Positions 32,517-43,832 of a stretch of 64,000 nucleotides of DNA are shown here, in pieces; within the stretch, counting starts at the first letter, position 1, and the number at the start of each line of letters is the position of its first letter. A program made the position numbers and the translations under genes. The notes under the pieces were generated by a model. That model had not been told where the DNA came from. It did not search any database and worked only from the letters and a program-made list of their open reading frames with translations. Source of the DNA: Rhynchopus euleeides (taxonomy: Eukaryota > Euglenozoa > Diplonemea > Diplonemida > Diplonemidae); contig OY723315.1 of NCBI GenBank assembly GCA_963210315.1, positions 1,426,001 to 1,490,000 on the forward strand. The letters are read 5' to 3'.

Positions 32517-34505
32517 CAGTGTTGTTAGAAACCGAGTTTTAAACATTTTAAACGTTTTAAACGTTTTAAAGTTTAAAACGCCGTTTTAAATTACCGTATA
32601 CGTAAATATTATGGAACGTAAATATTATGGAACGGGCCCATTTTTGCCCGGTCCGTTCCATAATATTTACGTTCCAAAATATTTACAGGGCCAGTTGGGG
32701 ACTCGGTGGTGAGGATGGGTTGCCTCAGGAATCGCACGAAAAGTGCACGAGTAGGTCCCGTCAGGGACTCTGTATGCCGTCCGATCACCTGGTCCAAGTC
32801 CCCGAGTCGCAGAAAGCCCTGTAAATATTATGGAACGAAAAAAATCTGGAACGCCAACCCACCAGCGTTCCATAATATTTACGTTCCATAATAATTACGT
32901 TCCATAATATTTACGTTCCAAAATATTTACGTATACGGTATTTAAAACGGGGTTTAAAACGGGGTTTAAAACGGCAAAAAACCCTGCAAAATATAGGGGG
33001 AGACTTTTCGATTTTTTTTTCTGGAACCCAAAATTGATCGTTTTGGGCCATCTGAGGCCATCTTCGGCAAAAAAATCCAATTTTGAGGCTCCCTGGGGGT
33101 CCCAAATGGGTGAACAAATTCCCTGTGTGAAATAGCCTATTGCAGGCCTTTTGAGCATGATCAGGCAAACACAGCTGTGTGGCAGGGCTTTCTGCGAAAA
33201 TTCGCCTCCTGGTGAAGTGGGCTACTTTTCACCCTCCATTCACCCTGGCCTCAACCCGTTCCTCTGCTCACCCTGACGCAAGCTCATGCCCTCATCGTTG
33301 ACAATCACCCAGAAAAGATTCAGGATGGTACAGTACAGACTCGGGTGCACGAACGATCCAACGGTGGTGCCTGTTTGACTTGCTGGTGTATGGTTGATCA
33401 TTGCTTGTTACGTACATGTCGCTTTCTCAGCGCCCCCGCCTTCACCGAAACCCGATGCCCAACACGAGCGGTGTGGCGCCCGTGGTACTGACCCCTTCGG
33501 ACCTTAACTCCAGCGGTAGCCGCCGGCTTTCTTCAAAGAAACTCATCGATGACGTCCCCCCAGAGTGCAGGTTCCTGCTGCCTACCCACGATCATTAGGG
33601 TGCCGAGAGAATGGCTAGGTGATCAATAATTGTCCCAAACACTAGCTTGGCAACAGCCAGAGCAACCCCAGGTGGGGCGCAGCCGAGTGCTGCAACCATC
33701 GTTCTGACAGCAACAACATCACCTGGCTGTCTTGTTGAACACAGCCGTGATGAAGCTGGCTGCACTTCCTGTTTGGAGTTCATCGGGATCCGTTCTGCAA
33801 AAGTGAAAGTTGGAGGCAAAGAATACATGACGAGGATGGTTACGCCTTTTGTAGGCTTCTCTCGATCAGAGAAGTCGGGCGTCCATAGGAGAGTAAAGGG
33901 AATACAGATATGCTCCTCTCAAAGAGGGGCAGGCCAAAGGTAGGCTCCAGGTGGCAACTGGAACTGTGCAACTTTTCCAGAAGGTGCTTCCAGGACTGTC
34001 GAAGGAGCTGGTGGAGTTCGCTGGGTCCATTGCCATCCCCATCATGGTGATCCGGCCTTCAACCTGCGACTTTGTATCATGGATTCAGCTCAAAAGGGTG
34101 CACATCGAGTGATGCAAGATGAAGATTCGACACTCCAGAAATATGCTGATGTCAAACTGCATTATTCCTGAGAACAACGGAGGGGGTGTGCCAACTGATG
34201 CCGGTGCGATTGATGCAACCCTCACCACAACGTCAGTGCCACCTATTTTCCACCAATAATGTGTCCGCTGTGACAGGAATGCAGGAATAATCACCCAGAA
34301 TATGAGCTGGGGGGCCTCAGGGGGCATGGAAAATTTTTTTTGGCCGAAATTTTTTTTTTGGTGTGAAAACACCACAGAAACGCCCTGTTTTAACCCCCGT
34401 TTTAAACTCCGTTTTAAATTAATTTAAAACGCGTTTTAATTTAAAACATTTAAAACATTTAAAACGTTTAAAACGTAAAGTTTTAAATGGGGGCTAACAA
34501 CAATG
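32517..34505. mobile_element. hAT-type foldback built from TTTAAAACG words
   Basis: It begins CAGTGTTGTTAG and ends with the complement of CATTGTTGTTAG. The 8 bp GGGGTCAT is present on both sides (32509-32516 and 34506-34513). CAGTG-type ends with an 8 bp duplication are the hAT signature. Both arms consist of GTTTTAAACGTTTTAAA words. The body (about 32940-34375) has no transposase that I recognise. A CCGTATACG MITE is nested in the left arm (32594-32938). Confidence 0.8.
32594..32938. mobile_element. CCGTATACG MITE nested in the hAT-type foldback
   Basis: It is 345 bp, flanked by TA (32592-32593 and 32939-32940), and lies inside the TTTAAAACG arm. Same structure as the 9051-9395 copy with a few substitutions. 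Confidence 0.85.
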
Positions 34506-34513
34506 GGGGTCAT

Positions 34514-35658
34514 GCCGGCCATTCAACCTTTTTCAGAAAAAAATAACCAAAAAGGAAGTCATTCAGCACCTTCAGCCCCCCCCCCCCCCCCCGTGCCGTT
34601 GCATTTTCGCCTGGCACATCTGGCACATCATCGCCTTGCTGGGAGATGATTAAAAAAACGAACACTCAGCCGGGAGGGGGTGTGGTTGGTCGTCGAAACC
34701 AGTTTTTCAAAAAAGGGATCTCGATTGGAGGGGGGGGGGGAGGTCACTCCGTCCCACCCACCGCACCGCACCGCACCGCCCACATCACACCGTGATTCGC
34801 TCTTCACTCGGAGAGTCGGCACACTCAAAACGTGGTCACCTCCACATTGAAAACAAAACAGGATCTCCTGTGAAGTGTCAAAATGATGGCAACGATGCAG
34901 CGCTCTTTGAGCAACGAAGGCACCCATCCACAGTCGGGTCTGCCGGGGTGGGTGGGGGGTGACAGTTTTGCCTGTTGCCGTTGTTTAGCCCGGATTATTG
35001 GCGCCACAAATCAACCAGCCGTATCCTTTTTTTTTGGAGAGCATTGTTTTCTCTATCTGGGTTTGCCCCGTCAACCCCATGGCTCTTCTTCGATTCGGCA
35101 CAGCACTAGATGTAGGGGCGGGAAAGGGGGGGGTGGTCTGGGCGGGGGGAGGTGCTGGCAAAACACACCTGGCAGAGCCAGGTGTGTTTTGCCAGCACCC
35201 CCTCCCCCAGCCGCCCTGAGGGAAAAGAAATAACGCAAAGGCACCAAACGTGCCTTGTTTCATCACAACCGCATCGGCATCCACCGTGCACCCAAGAAGG
35301 AACTGTATTGGGCACACACACCCTCCGCCTCTCCCCCCTGCCTCTGCTTCCCCACCACCACCCCACACCACCCTTTCCCCCCCCCCCCTGTTTTGTTTTC
35401 ATTTAGAAGAAGAAAACTGCCGAAGGATTCTGCCCGGGGATCTTTTTTTTTTACTCAGCGAAGAAGACAGCAGGAGCTCCCCAACCCTCCCCACCCCCAT
35501 CCCCCAAAAGCACCTCCACATGTCTTTGGAGGCTCTTCAGCGCACCTTCTCGCAACACACCTCGCCACACCACACAGGGCTGGCAGACGGCAGGGAGCCC
35601 CCCATCCCTCCCTCCTCCCCTCCCCCCCCCCTGCGAGAGGACACTGTACTTTTCAGCA
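34514..35658. other. Intergenic with C-runs and one long hairpin
   Basis: About 1.1 kb. C- and G-runs occur at 34577-34592 and 34730-34740. The last 300 bases are a CT-rich leader to the GTPase gene. No other gene is supported. Confidence 0.45.
35151..35199. repeat. Perfect 23 bp-arm hairpin upstream of the GTPase gene
   Basis: GGTGCTGGCAAAACACACCT then GGC, loop AGA, then the exact complement. Pairing extends imperfectly into flanking G/C runs. It lies about 460 bp before the GTPase start. It could be a miniature foldback or a structured 5' leader element. Confidence 0.7.
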
Positions 35659-37143
35659 ATGGAGTGGTTCGACAGCATGCTGGGTGCGGCAAACAAGCCT
35701 CAGAGGGCTCCCCAGAGGGCAAGCTCCGGGCGGACGGGGCCCGTCCGTGCCTCGGCGCAGCTGCGCGCCTCCAGCGCCGGCACCCCAGGCGTCTCCTCGT
35801 CCGGGTCGTACACTGGCACCTCCGCCGCACCCAGCCCTGCCGCAAGCAATGTGACATATGCCGATCCTGTCGATTCCGCCTCCTTCCCCACCTACAACAG
35901 CGGCGCTGCTTCCAGCGGGCCCATTGTCGAGGAAATCGACGACCAGGAGATGCCTGTCCTGCCTGGCGCGGGGGCTGCGCGCGCCGCCCACTCGCAGCAG
36001 CAGCAGCAGGCCCCACTGCAGCTCACCTACGCCGCCCCTGCGGCAGGGCAGCAGCAGGCGTCGGGTATGCGCCACACCAGGCGTGAGTCTTCCAGGGCAA
36101 CGAAGCAGAAGCCCACGAAGAACATCCTGGTGTTGGGGAAGCAGCACGCCGGGAAGAGCGCGTTTGTCAACACCTACCGGAAGTGTGTCACGGGGGGGGA
36201 CAACTGGGCGACGGCGCCCGTGGGGCGGGCGGTCAGCAGTGGGACCGACACATATGAGCCGTACTACGCCCAGAGCAGGCGGGGGGCTCCTGTGGAGTGG
36301 GTGCTGGTCGACACGGCGGGGCGCCGGTGCAACAAACACCTGGAGCCCGAGTCGGAGGAGGCGGAGCTGTACGGCAAGATGCTGAAGGGGATGGAGTGGA
36401 AGACCGACCTCCTTGCCAACGGGTGGCGGGATGCGAAGCCGGTTCCGCAGAATGCGATAGACCACGTGATATTCGTCATCCCCGCGACAGACATCATCCC
36501 GTCCGGCGGCCTGCTGGGCGGGAGTGCGTCGCTCGCCAAGGTGAAGGACCTGGCCTCCCGGTTCGCCTGGTGGGAGAAGCAGCTCGGCAACGCACCCTTC
36601 GTGGTGGTGACACATCTCGACAGCGTCTCGTCATGGACCTTTGGGTTGTCCGATCCCCCGGAGGTGAAGATGCGCAACTGCCTCGGGCAGATCCTGCATA
36701 AGAACAGAGTGTTCTGCATCACGGTATGCCTGGTGTGATTGGGTTAGCAGCGGAGGGTTGGGGTTGGATGTTGGCTGATGAGTGTTGCGGCTCTTCTGCT
36801 CGTGTTTTTTTTGTAACCCACCCCCCTTTCACAGAACCCCGACGACCCTCTGCAAGTGTCGCGGGAAACAGAGAAGGCGCTGAAGCAGCTCCATGAGAAG
36901 ATCCTGTGTGACCTGGATGCACGCACCAGCTTCGTGCTGAAGGGGCGCAACTCGCGGTGGGCTGCGGATGAGAGTGAAGAGGAGGAGGGCGAGTTGGAAC
37001 GGGCCATGTCCGCACCGGTCTACGAGGCGCAGCGGCGCACGCCGTCCCCCGCCACCCTCCCGGAAGCGGGGCGGAAACGCTACGCCATGCAGTCGAAAAC
37101 AGGCGGGGGGTCTGTCCTGTGGAGCATGCCTGTTGCACAGTAG
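35659..37143 (+). CDS. P-loop GTPase with low-complexity N terminus
   Basis: Two exons: 35659-36723 and 36835-37143. The intron is 36724-36834 (111 nt, ACG/GTATGC ... TTCACAG). The protein is 457 aa. Residues 1-150 are Ser/Ala/Gln/Pro-rich and probably disordered. The G domain follows: G1 GKQHAGKS (160-167), G3 DTAG (218-221), and THLD (318-321) where NKxD is usual. A WWEKQLGNAPFVVVTHLDSV segment fits the G4 strand. The exon 2 tail is charged (DESEEEEGE) and ends SVLWSMPVAQ. The pattern is closest to dispersed septin/GIMAP/IRG-like or IFI44-like GTPases, but I cannot place it. A role in membrane remodelling or signalling would be inference. The frame is intact. Confidence 0.75.
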
Positions 37144-39135
37144 CGCGCCTCAGTGGCCGTCGGCAGCAGCATCATCAGCATCAGCTTCATTTCCCTTTCC
37201 GGGAACCCCGGCTGCTGTGCCCTCACGGTTGAACCGGTTCTGGCAGTACGGCACTGCGCCTGCGCTGCGCAAAAAAAAAATACACCCTAACCCGCTGGCG
37301 TACCCCTTTCAAACCGTTGTGATACTGCGCAGAGAGGCGAGGGTTGTTGTGGTGAGAGTGGCACTGGCGTGTGTGCCCTCGGTATTCGTCCTGTGGGGTT
37401 CCCCCGGTGCGTGCGTTGTGCACACCCACGCCACAGCCCAGAGATCGTCCCGAGGGTGGACATGCCGGGGGGGCGGGAGGTGGGGTGGGGAGCGCGTTGC
37501 TTCGAAGAGGGATCGAACATGCCGGGTGGGGTGGGGTGGGAAAGTAGGGGGGCGGAGGCGGGGCAGGTAGGGGGGTGGGGGTCGGGTCTGTTCATCCCCT
37601 CCCCCCTTCGCCTCCCCTCCGTATCTTATTGTGTCATACATTCTCTCTCACTTCGCCCACCCCCGCGGCTCCCCTCTTGCCTGTGTCCCCCTCCTCTCGT
37701 GCTCTGCTGGGGGAGGGGAGGGGGCGGGGGGGGGGGGGGTAAAAACGCCACACGGCGGACCCCCACCCCCTGGGGCGGGGGTATGGACCCCCGATATCGG
37801 GAGTCTGCACTGCCTATTTTTTGGTGCCCAGACGACCCCCCGATAGCGGGGTCCATACCCCCCAATCGCGGGGGGTCCAGACCCCCGCTTTTTCCGATAT
37901 CCCAAACGGGTCTACCCCCGATGTGCGGGAGTCCACCGTGCAAAAAAAAATATGGCAAAGAAAAAGTTGTTTGCGGGATTCGGTAGAAACAAATGTTACG
38001 GCGTTCCCCACCCCTTTTCTGGACCACACTTTGACCGCCACTAGGCGTGCCCTGCCCCGCTCACCTCCCCTCCCCCCGCCTCCCCGCCTTCCCGCGGCAA
38101 AGAGTTACTGCTCAGTTTGCCTGCTGTCCACACCCGTTTAGCCTAGCCATGTCTCCCTTGTTCCCTGTCCTCCCCGAACCACAACCGTCACAAAAGTCAC
38201 CCCGCCCCCCCTCCGCCGGAGGAAACCAAAGCAAGGCCCACTGCCCTCCATCTTTCCTGCCTCCACATGCCCCCTTTTGCCACGACCTCGGTTTATATAC
38301 TGAGGAAAGACATGGCGGAGTGCGGAAGTTCGACTCTCTTCTCTGCGCCTGCCGACTCCTCTTCCCGACTTCACTCCACGCCACCCCCGCACCCTCCTGT
38401 CGGTGGGTGGTGGGGGTAGTGTGGTGCAGTGCAGCGTAGGGTTGGATCGAATCTGGAGTCCCCCAGCGACAACCCTCCCAGTGCACGAGCCACGGCCTGG
38501 CTGTGAAAGTGGGGGACGTGTGGGAGTGTGGGGGGTGGGGGAGGGGGAGGGGCACAGGAGAGGGTCGGGACGGACAGTCGCGGCGCCCAAAGGGCTCTTC
38601 AAAGGGCACGTCGCGGGATCAGCAAAAGCTTAGTGCGTGTTGTGTTCCTCTGGTTGAAGCGGGCATATATCTTCACGATAAAGGACATGGTTGAATGTTC
38701 GCTCGGCAAATGCACCGGACGCCGAGGTTGTGGCGCTCGGGAGTGGCAGAGTGTGAGGTGTTTCTCCTGCCTCATCAGGCGTGTCGGAGAGTGCCTTGGG
38801 TTCAACAGCGTGGGGGCGCCCATTTGGCAGATACTCTTCTTGGGGGTTGGCGTGGAAGCGTCTCGATGCGGGACGCGTCTTGTGGCACTGACAAACGGAA
38901 TAGACACGTTGAGGTGTCGTGCCTCGGATCCCATACCCATCAAGTCGGAGCGCCGACGTTGCGGCGGATGCAGTCCGCACTCCGAGAAGATGCTGCACAC
39001 GTTCTCCCGACGTTGGGGATGAAAAGGGATGTGCACCACACATGCCACCGCCACCACAGGTAAGAAGGGGGGGGGGGTTCTTCTCAGCTTCCGCAGCACT
39101 TTTGGGGCCCACCCCCTGCGCCTTCCCGCCTCACG
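37144..39135. other. Intergenic with a palindromic-word block
   Basis: About 2 kb without a supported gene, apart from the block at 37741-37957. Short frames at 38599-39156 (minus) and 38919-39548 (plus) have no family match. Confidence 0.45.
37741..37957. repeat. Block of GGGGTCCA/TGGACCCC words (probable foldback)
   Basis: ATGGACCCCCGATATCGGGA, CCCCCGATAGCGGGGTCCAT, ATCGCGGGGGGTCCAGACCC and similar words alternate. The outer ends GCCACACGGCGGACCCCC and the complement of GCACGGTGGACTCCCGC form an imperfect inverted repeat. No target duplication is readable. Confidence 0.55.
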
Positions 39136-42100
39136 ATGCACAGCGGGATGCAGCATCCGCGGATGCTGCCGCAGCTGCTGGCCGTGGCCGTGCTCTGTGC
39201 CGGGGCGGCACAGGGGAGCATCTACTCGCAGTACACGCTGGACGGGCCGGCTGTGGAGGACACGTACCGGCGGACGAGCTCGCGGAAGCGGATCGCCCTC
39301 GGGAGCGGCGGCAACGCCGTGTGCGGGAGGTCATACCACGTCAAGCCGCGCGACTTCATCGGCCTGCGGGCGTCGAACGGGGCGCCCACGGGGAACACGG
39401 ACTTTACCATCGCCGGGCACGTGAAGCCGGTGCGTCTGGGCAGGTCCAGGGGGCTGTTCACAATTGGTGCGACGCACAAGACGCGGCAGGACCGGCGGGC
39501 GGGCCACTGGGGTGCGTGGGTGGCGGTGGACGGTGCGGGGCGGGTTGAGGTGCACACCCCGGCGCTGTGGGCGCGGAGCGGGGCGACCCTGCGGCGCGGG
39601 GAGTGGGCGCATATCGTGCTGACGTACACGGCGGCGGAGACGAAGCTGCGGCTGTGGGTGGACGGGAAGGTTGTGCTGACGAGGCGGGTGAAGATGGACC
39701 TGCGGCAGAACTCGAAGTACGGGGGCATGGCCATCGGGGAGTTCCACCTGGGCGGGTCACCGTTCGGGCGCGGGGGCGAGTTTTTCATCGACCACGTCAG
39801 CTTCGCAAACCACGCCGTCACCGACGTGGGTGAGGTCGCAGCGCCGTGCAGCAAGGGGCCGCCGACCCGTGCACCGACAGCTGCGCCGACACCTGTGCCG
39901 CGCACACGCGCACCGGCCCCTGTGCGGACGCCGGCACCCCCGACACCTGTGCCGCGCACACGCGCGCCGGCACCGACAGGTGCACGTGCACATGGACGTG
40001 GACGTGCGCCTGCACCGGCACCGCCAGCACGCGGGGACGCCGCTGTGTGTGCGCAGAAGGGGGCTGTGTGCGGGGCAGTCCGGGATGGGAAGGGGAAGAC
40101 AGTGACATGCGGGACGTGCGGGGCCGGGGAGATGTGCTCCTTCGGGCGCTGCGAGGCACGGTGCTCGCTGGAGGTGCTCGCAAATAAGAAGGGGCCGTTC
40201 GACGGGCTGTTCGCATTCGTGCCGCTGCAGTTTGCCTACGAGGACCTGTCGGAGAACCGGCACCCTGTGACGGCGGAGCTGCTGGCAAACGACCGGAGCG
40301 CAGACCGGGCGGGCCGCCCCACGGACGCTGGGGGGGTCGCTGACGGTCGGGCGCTACCCCGGGAAGGTGTGGGACGTGCGTGTGTACGAGAGGGCGCTGG
40401 CGGAGCGCGAGATTGCGGAGCTCGGGGACGACTGCGACAGCGGGCTCAGCATGGCGGTGCCGAAGGCAGAGTACCCGAACTACCTGTGCGGGGTGTACTA
40501 CTGCATGTACTGGGCTGCCGGGGTGACGGACACGACGCAGGAGAGCTTCGAGTACCAGCTGTCCGGGCACGACATGACTTGGGAGCACAACGTGCTGGAG
40601 ACCGGGATGTACGTGCACGGGGCGCTGTGTGCGGAGCTTGCAAAGCCGCGTGGCCAGCGGCTGTCGGCGGGGTACCGCAAGGCGTGGGTCAGCAAGTTCG
40701 ACTTTGGGAAGCCGTGGAACCAGTACGTGCTGCACGAGAACTTCCACGCATAACAGTCACGCGCCAGGGGGTTCACGAAGTTCCTGGCCGAGTCGACCGC
40801 ATCGTGGGGGGCGTTCTCGATGAAGCCGACCGCATACGACACGATCCTCGGGATGTACACGCTGCAGCCGCAGCTGGCGCTGTGGACCACGCAGAGCTCG
40901 GTGTTTGAGGACGGGATCATCGACAACGGGAAGGGGGGCCACCAGTACGGGGCTGCCATCTGGGAGTGGTATGTCACCCACCACGTCCTGGGGGACGACT
41001 TCTTCATCGGGAAGGTGTTCAACCGCGAGGTGCTCGGGCTGGCCCCGACCAGCGGCGCCCCTGCGGAGGGGATGTACAACGCGCTGCGGGAGGCCGGGTT
41101 CGACATGCGCGACGTGTTCAGCGACTTCGCGGCGCGCGTGACGACGTGGGACGTGGACTACGAGGAGACCTTCCGCAGATCGGAGGCCGGGTCCTTCCGG
41201 CGCATGGACAAGAAGAACCGGAAGAGGAGGGCGGACAAGCGGTTCCCTGAATCGGAGGTGGACAACAAGATCGCGGAGTTCTACGGGGTGCGCGGGGCAG
41301 GTGCGGGGTGGGTGGCTGTGCCGGACCGCTACAAGATCGGGGACTGGGCGTTCGACGCGTACGAGGTGAACGTGACTGCGGCCACCACGTACGAGGTCGG
41401 GATCAAGCCGTCGACACGTAACCCGGCGTACTCGGAGTTCCGGGCGCAGGCGGTGGTGCACAACACGGAGACGGGGAAGCGGACGTACCACAAGCTGCCG
41501 GTCACGACGGCGGGGGCGGCTGTGACGGTGCGGGTGGGCGCTGCCGCAGGGGAGAAGCTGTACCTGGTTGTGGCCAACACCCCTTCTGCGAAGTTCACCG
41601 GCTTCCAGGCCTACACATACGAGTACCTGCTGGCTCCGAAGAAGGCGGGGGGTGCGCCTGCACCTGCACCTGCACCGACACGCGCACCGCGCACACGCGC
41701 ACCGGCACCGACTCCAGCACCACCAACCCCGCCGGCAGGTGGCCGTGCACGCGTGTTCCTGATGGCGGGGCAATCGAACATGGTGGGGCACGGGTCGGCG
41801 GGCGAACTCGGGATCTTTGACCCGGTGCTGCTGGAGACCAGGGACGACGTGTTCGCCAAGTCGACCATCGGGGTGCGCACGGCAACAGGCCGCCTCGCCC
41901 CGAAGTACGGGAATGCGTTCGGCCCGGAGCTGGGGTTTGGGCACGTGCTCGGAGACACCTTCGGAGGATGTGTACCTCTTCAAGGCTGCGAAGGGGGGTA
42001 CCCAGATTGCGAACGAGGAGCACTGGGCCCCGCGCGGGAAGGGCGGCAACCTGTACAAGCAGGCCATTGCAGGGTTCAAGCAGTTCCTGGCGGACGACGT

Positions 42101-43472
42101 GCCGGCCGACCACGTTGTGTCGGGTTTCGTGTGGTTCCAGGGGTACAACGACGCATTCTCCGACGCGACCGCGAACGGGTACGAGGCGGCGCTGGTGGAG
42201 CTGATTGCGTCTGTGCGGCGGGACCTGGGGGTGGCGGACCTGCCTGTCGTGGTGGTGCAGGGGAACGACAACCAGGGTCGGCGCGGGGATATCATCAGGG
42301 CTGCGCAGGCGAAGGTGGCGACAGAGGACGCGCACGCCGACTGGATTGTGTCGGGGGACCTGTACAACTACTACCACTACGACGGGGCGTCGATGGCCAC
42401 GATCGGGCGGCGTGCGGGGCAGGCGATGCTCCCCCTGCTGGGGCGGGCGGGTGCCTTCAAGGACGTGTACGTGGGGACGCAGGGCGAGACGCTGCAGGTC
42501 GCGGGGCGCGCGGGCGTGCTTGCGAATGACCGGGGCGTGGTCAGCGGCAGGGGCAGGGGCAGGGCACAGGTGGTGGCCACAGCGTCGCACGGGAAGCTGG
42601 CGCTGCGCGGCGACGGCGGGTTCACGTACCGCCCGGACGCAGGGTTTGTCGGGCTCGACACCTTCACATACGCCGTGGCAGACACGGCGACGGGGGCGGC
42701 AGGGAACGCCGCGGTCGTCGAAATCTGGGTGGAGACGAAGACCGCGTCGGACGAGAAGCTGATTGTGCACTACGCCTTCGAGGAGGCGGGTGTGGTGGCG
42801 GACAGGTCGTCGCCGTCGTCCCCCACCATCGTGTACGACTCGACCAGGAGGGTGCAGGCGTACGCCGACCCGACGGGGGTGTCTGTGGGGGAGGCGCGCG
42901 GGGTGTCGGGCAAGTGCGCGGTGCTGTCGGGCACGCCGAAGAAGTGGAACAACGGGCACCTGAAGGTGCAGATGGCCCCGATGCCGGACTTCCTCCTCTT
43001 CGGGCTGGACGACATCACCGTGTGCATGTGGGTGAAGGTGACAGCGCCCACCACGCACAGGATGCCGATCTTCTCCAACGCCGGGAGGCCGTCGAGCATG
43101 GGGCTGACACTGATGGCGGGCGGCCCCGGCAAGTCCCTTACCACTGTTGTGTACGGCACGGAACGGGGGGGGCGCAAGGTCACCTTCGGGTCACGTGGCC
43201 CTGCCATCGACGACGGGGCATGGCACCACGTGGCGGCTGTCGTGTCGCGCTCCACCAACACCGCGACAAACTACGTGGACGGGCAGGCCGTGGCGACTGC
43301 GAGTATCTCCGGGGTGCGCGGGGCGTTCGAGAAGGGTTACTACACGCGCCTGGGCGGTGTGGCGTGGCTCGCGAGCAACGCGAAGTTCGTGGGGCACATG
43401 GATGAGGTGCGGGTGTACCGCACGGCACTCCCCGCAGCACGCATTGCGCAGCTCTTTGCTCGCAGGGAGTGA
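39136..43472 (+). pseudogene. Large secreted LamG / DUF6055-like / SGNH-esterase protein, frame broken
   Basis: A modular extracellular protein of about 1445 residues. In order: signal peptide (MLPQLLAVAVLCAGAAQG), LamG-like lectin fold (about 39340-39840), Pro/Thr/Arg linker, Cys-rich EGF-like patch (CGTCGAGEMCSFGRC), LamG-like tail (VWDVRVYERALAE), DUF6055-like region with HENFHA and a WEWYVTHH helix, beta domain, second Pro/Thr linker, sialate-O-acetylesterase-like SGNH domain (VFLMAGQSNMVGHG ... GFVWFQGYND), a VCBS-like beta domain (LANDRG ... FTYRPDAGFVGLDTFTYAV), and a C-terminal LamG (DEVRVYRTALPAARI). The frame shifts at the G7 run near 40330, has a TAA at 40751-40753 right after HENFHA, and shifts again near 41962. 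Either it is a young pseudogene or these are homopolymer/assembly errors; domain sequences between breaks are well kept. A role in polysaccharide or glycoconjugate breakdown is inferred. Confidence 0.75.
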
Positions 43473-43832
43473 ATGTGTGTAGGGTAGGTGTGTACACGCA
43501 CACACTACCTCGCGCCAGGCTCTCATCGAGACCAAAACCATATCATCCGGCCCTCCTCTGCCGCAATGAAACGGAGGGCCATTCGATATTGTTTTGTTTG
43601 TTGACATGACCTTTCCCGCCCTTGTTTCTTCCGGGTTCTTTCATCTTGTCGTACTACCCTCTGCCCTCTGCCCACGCATCCCCCGCTTTTGCGTTGCTTC
43701 CGTTTTGGGTGCCGACAACAGCAAGGAACCACCCAGAAATGCCAGAAAATATGAACCAACAAACGAATCGGGATCCTGTGCATGGTTATTGGTGCGGTAA
43801 AGATGCACCGTTCGGCACAGGAACCAACCCCC
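43473..43832. other. Short intergenic gap
   Basis: About 360 bases. I see no gene or repeat before the C-run that starts the next element. Confidence 0.45.

Noticed and set aside
40757-43058. Minus-strand frames of 487-536 codons opposite the LamG/esterase gene
   Set aside because: These are complementary-strand shadows of GC-biased codons, rich in His/Arg/Val with no domain.
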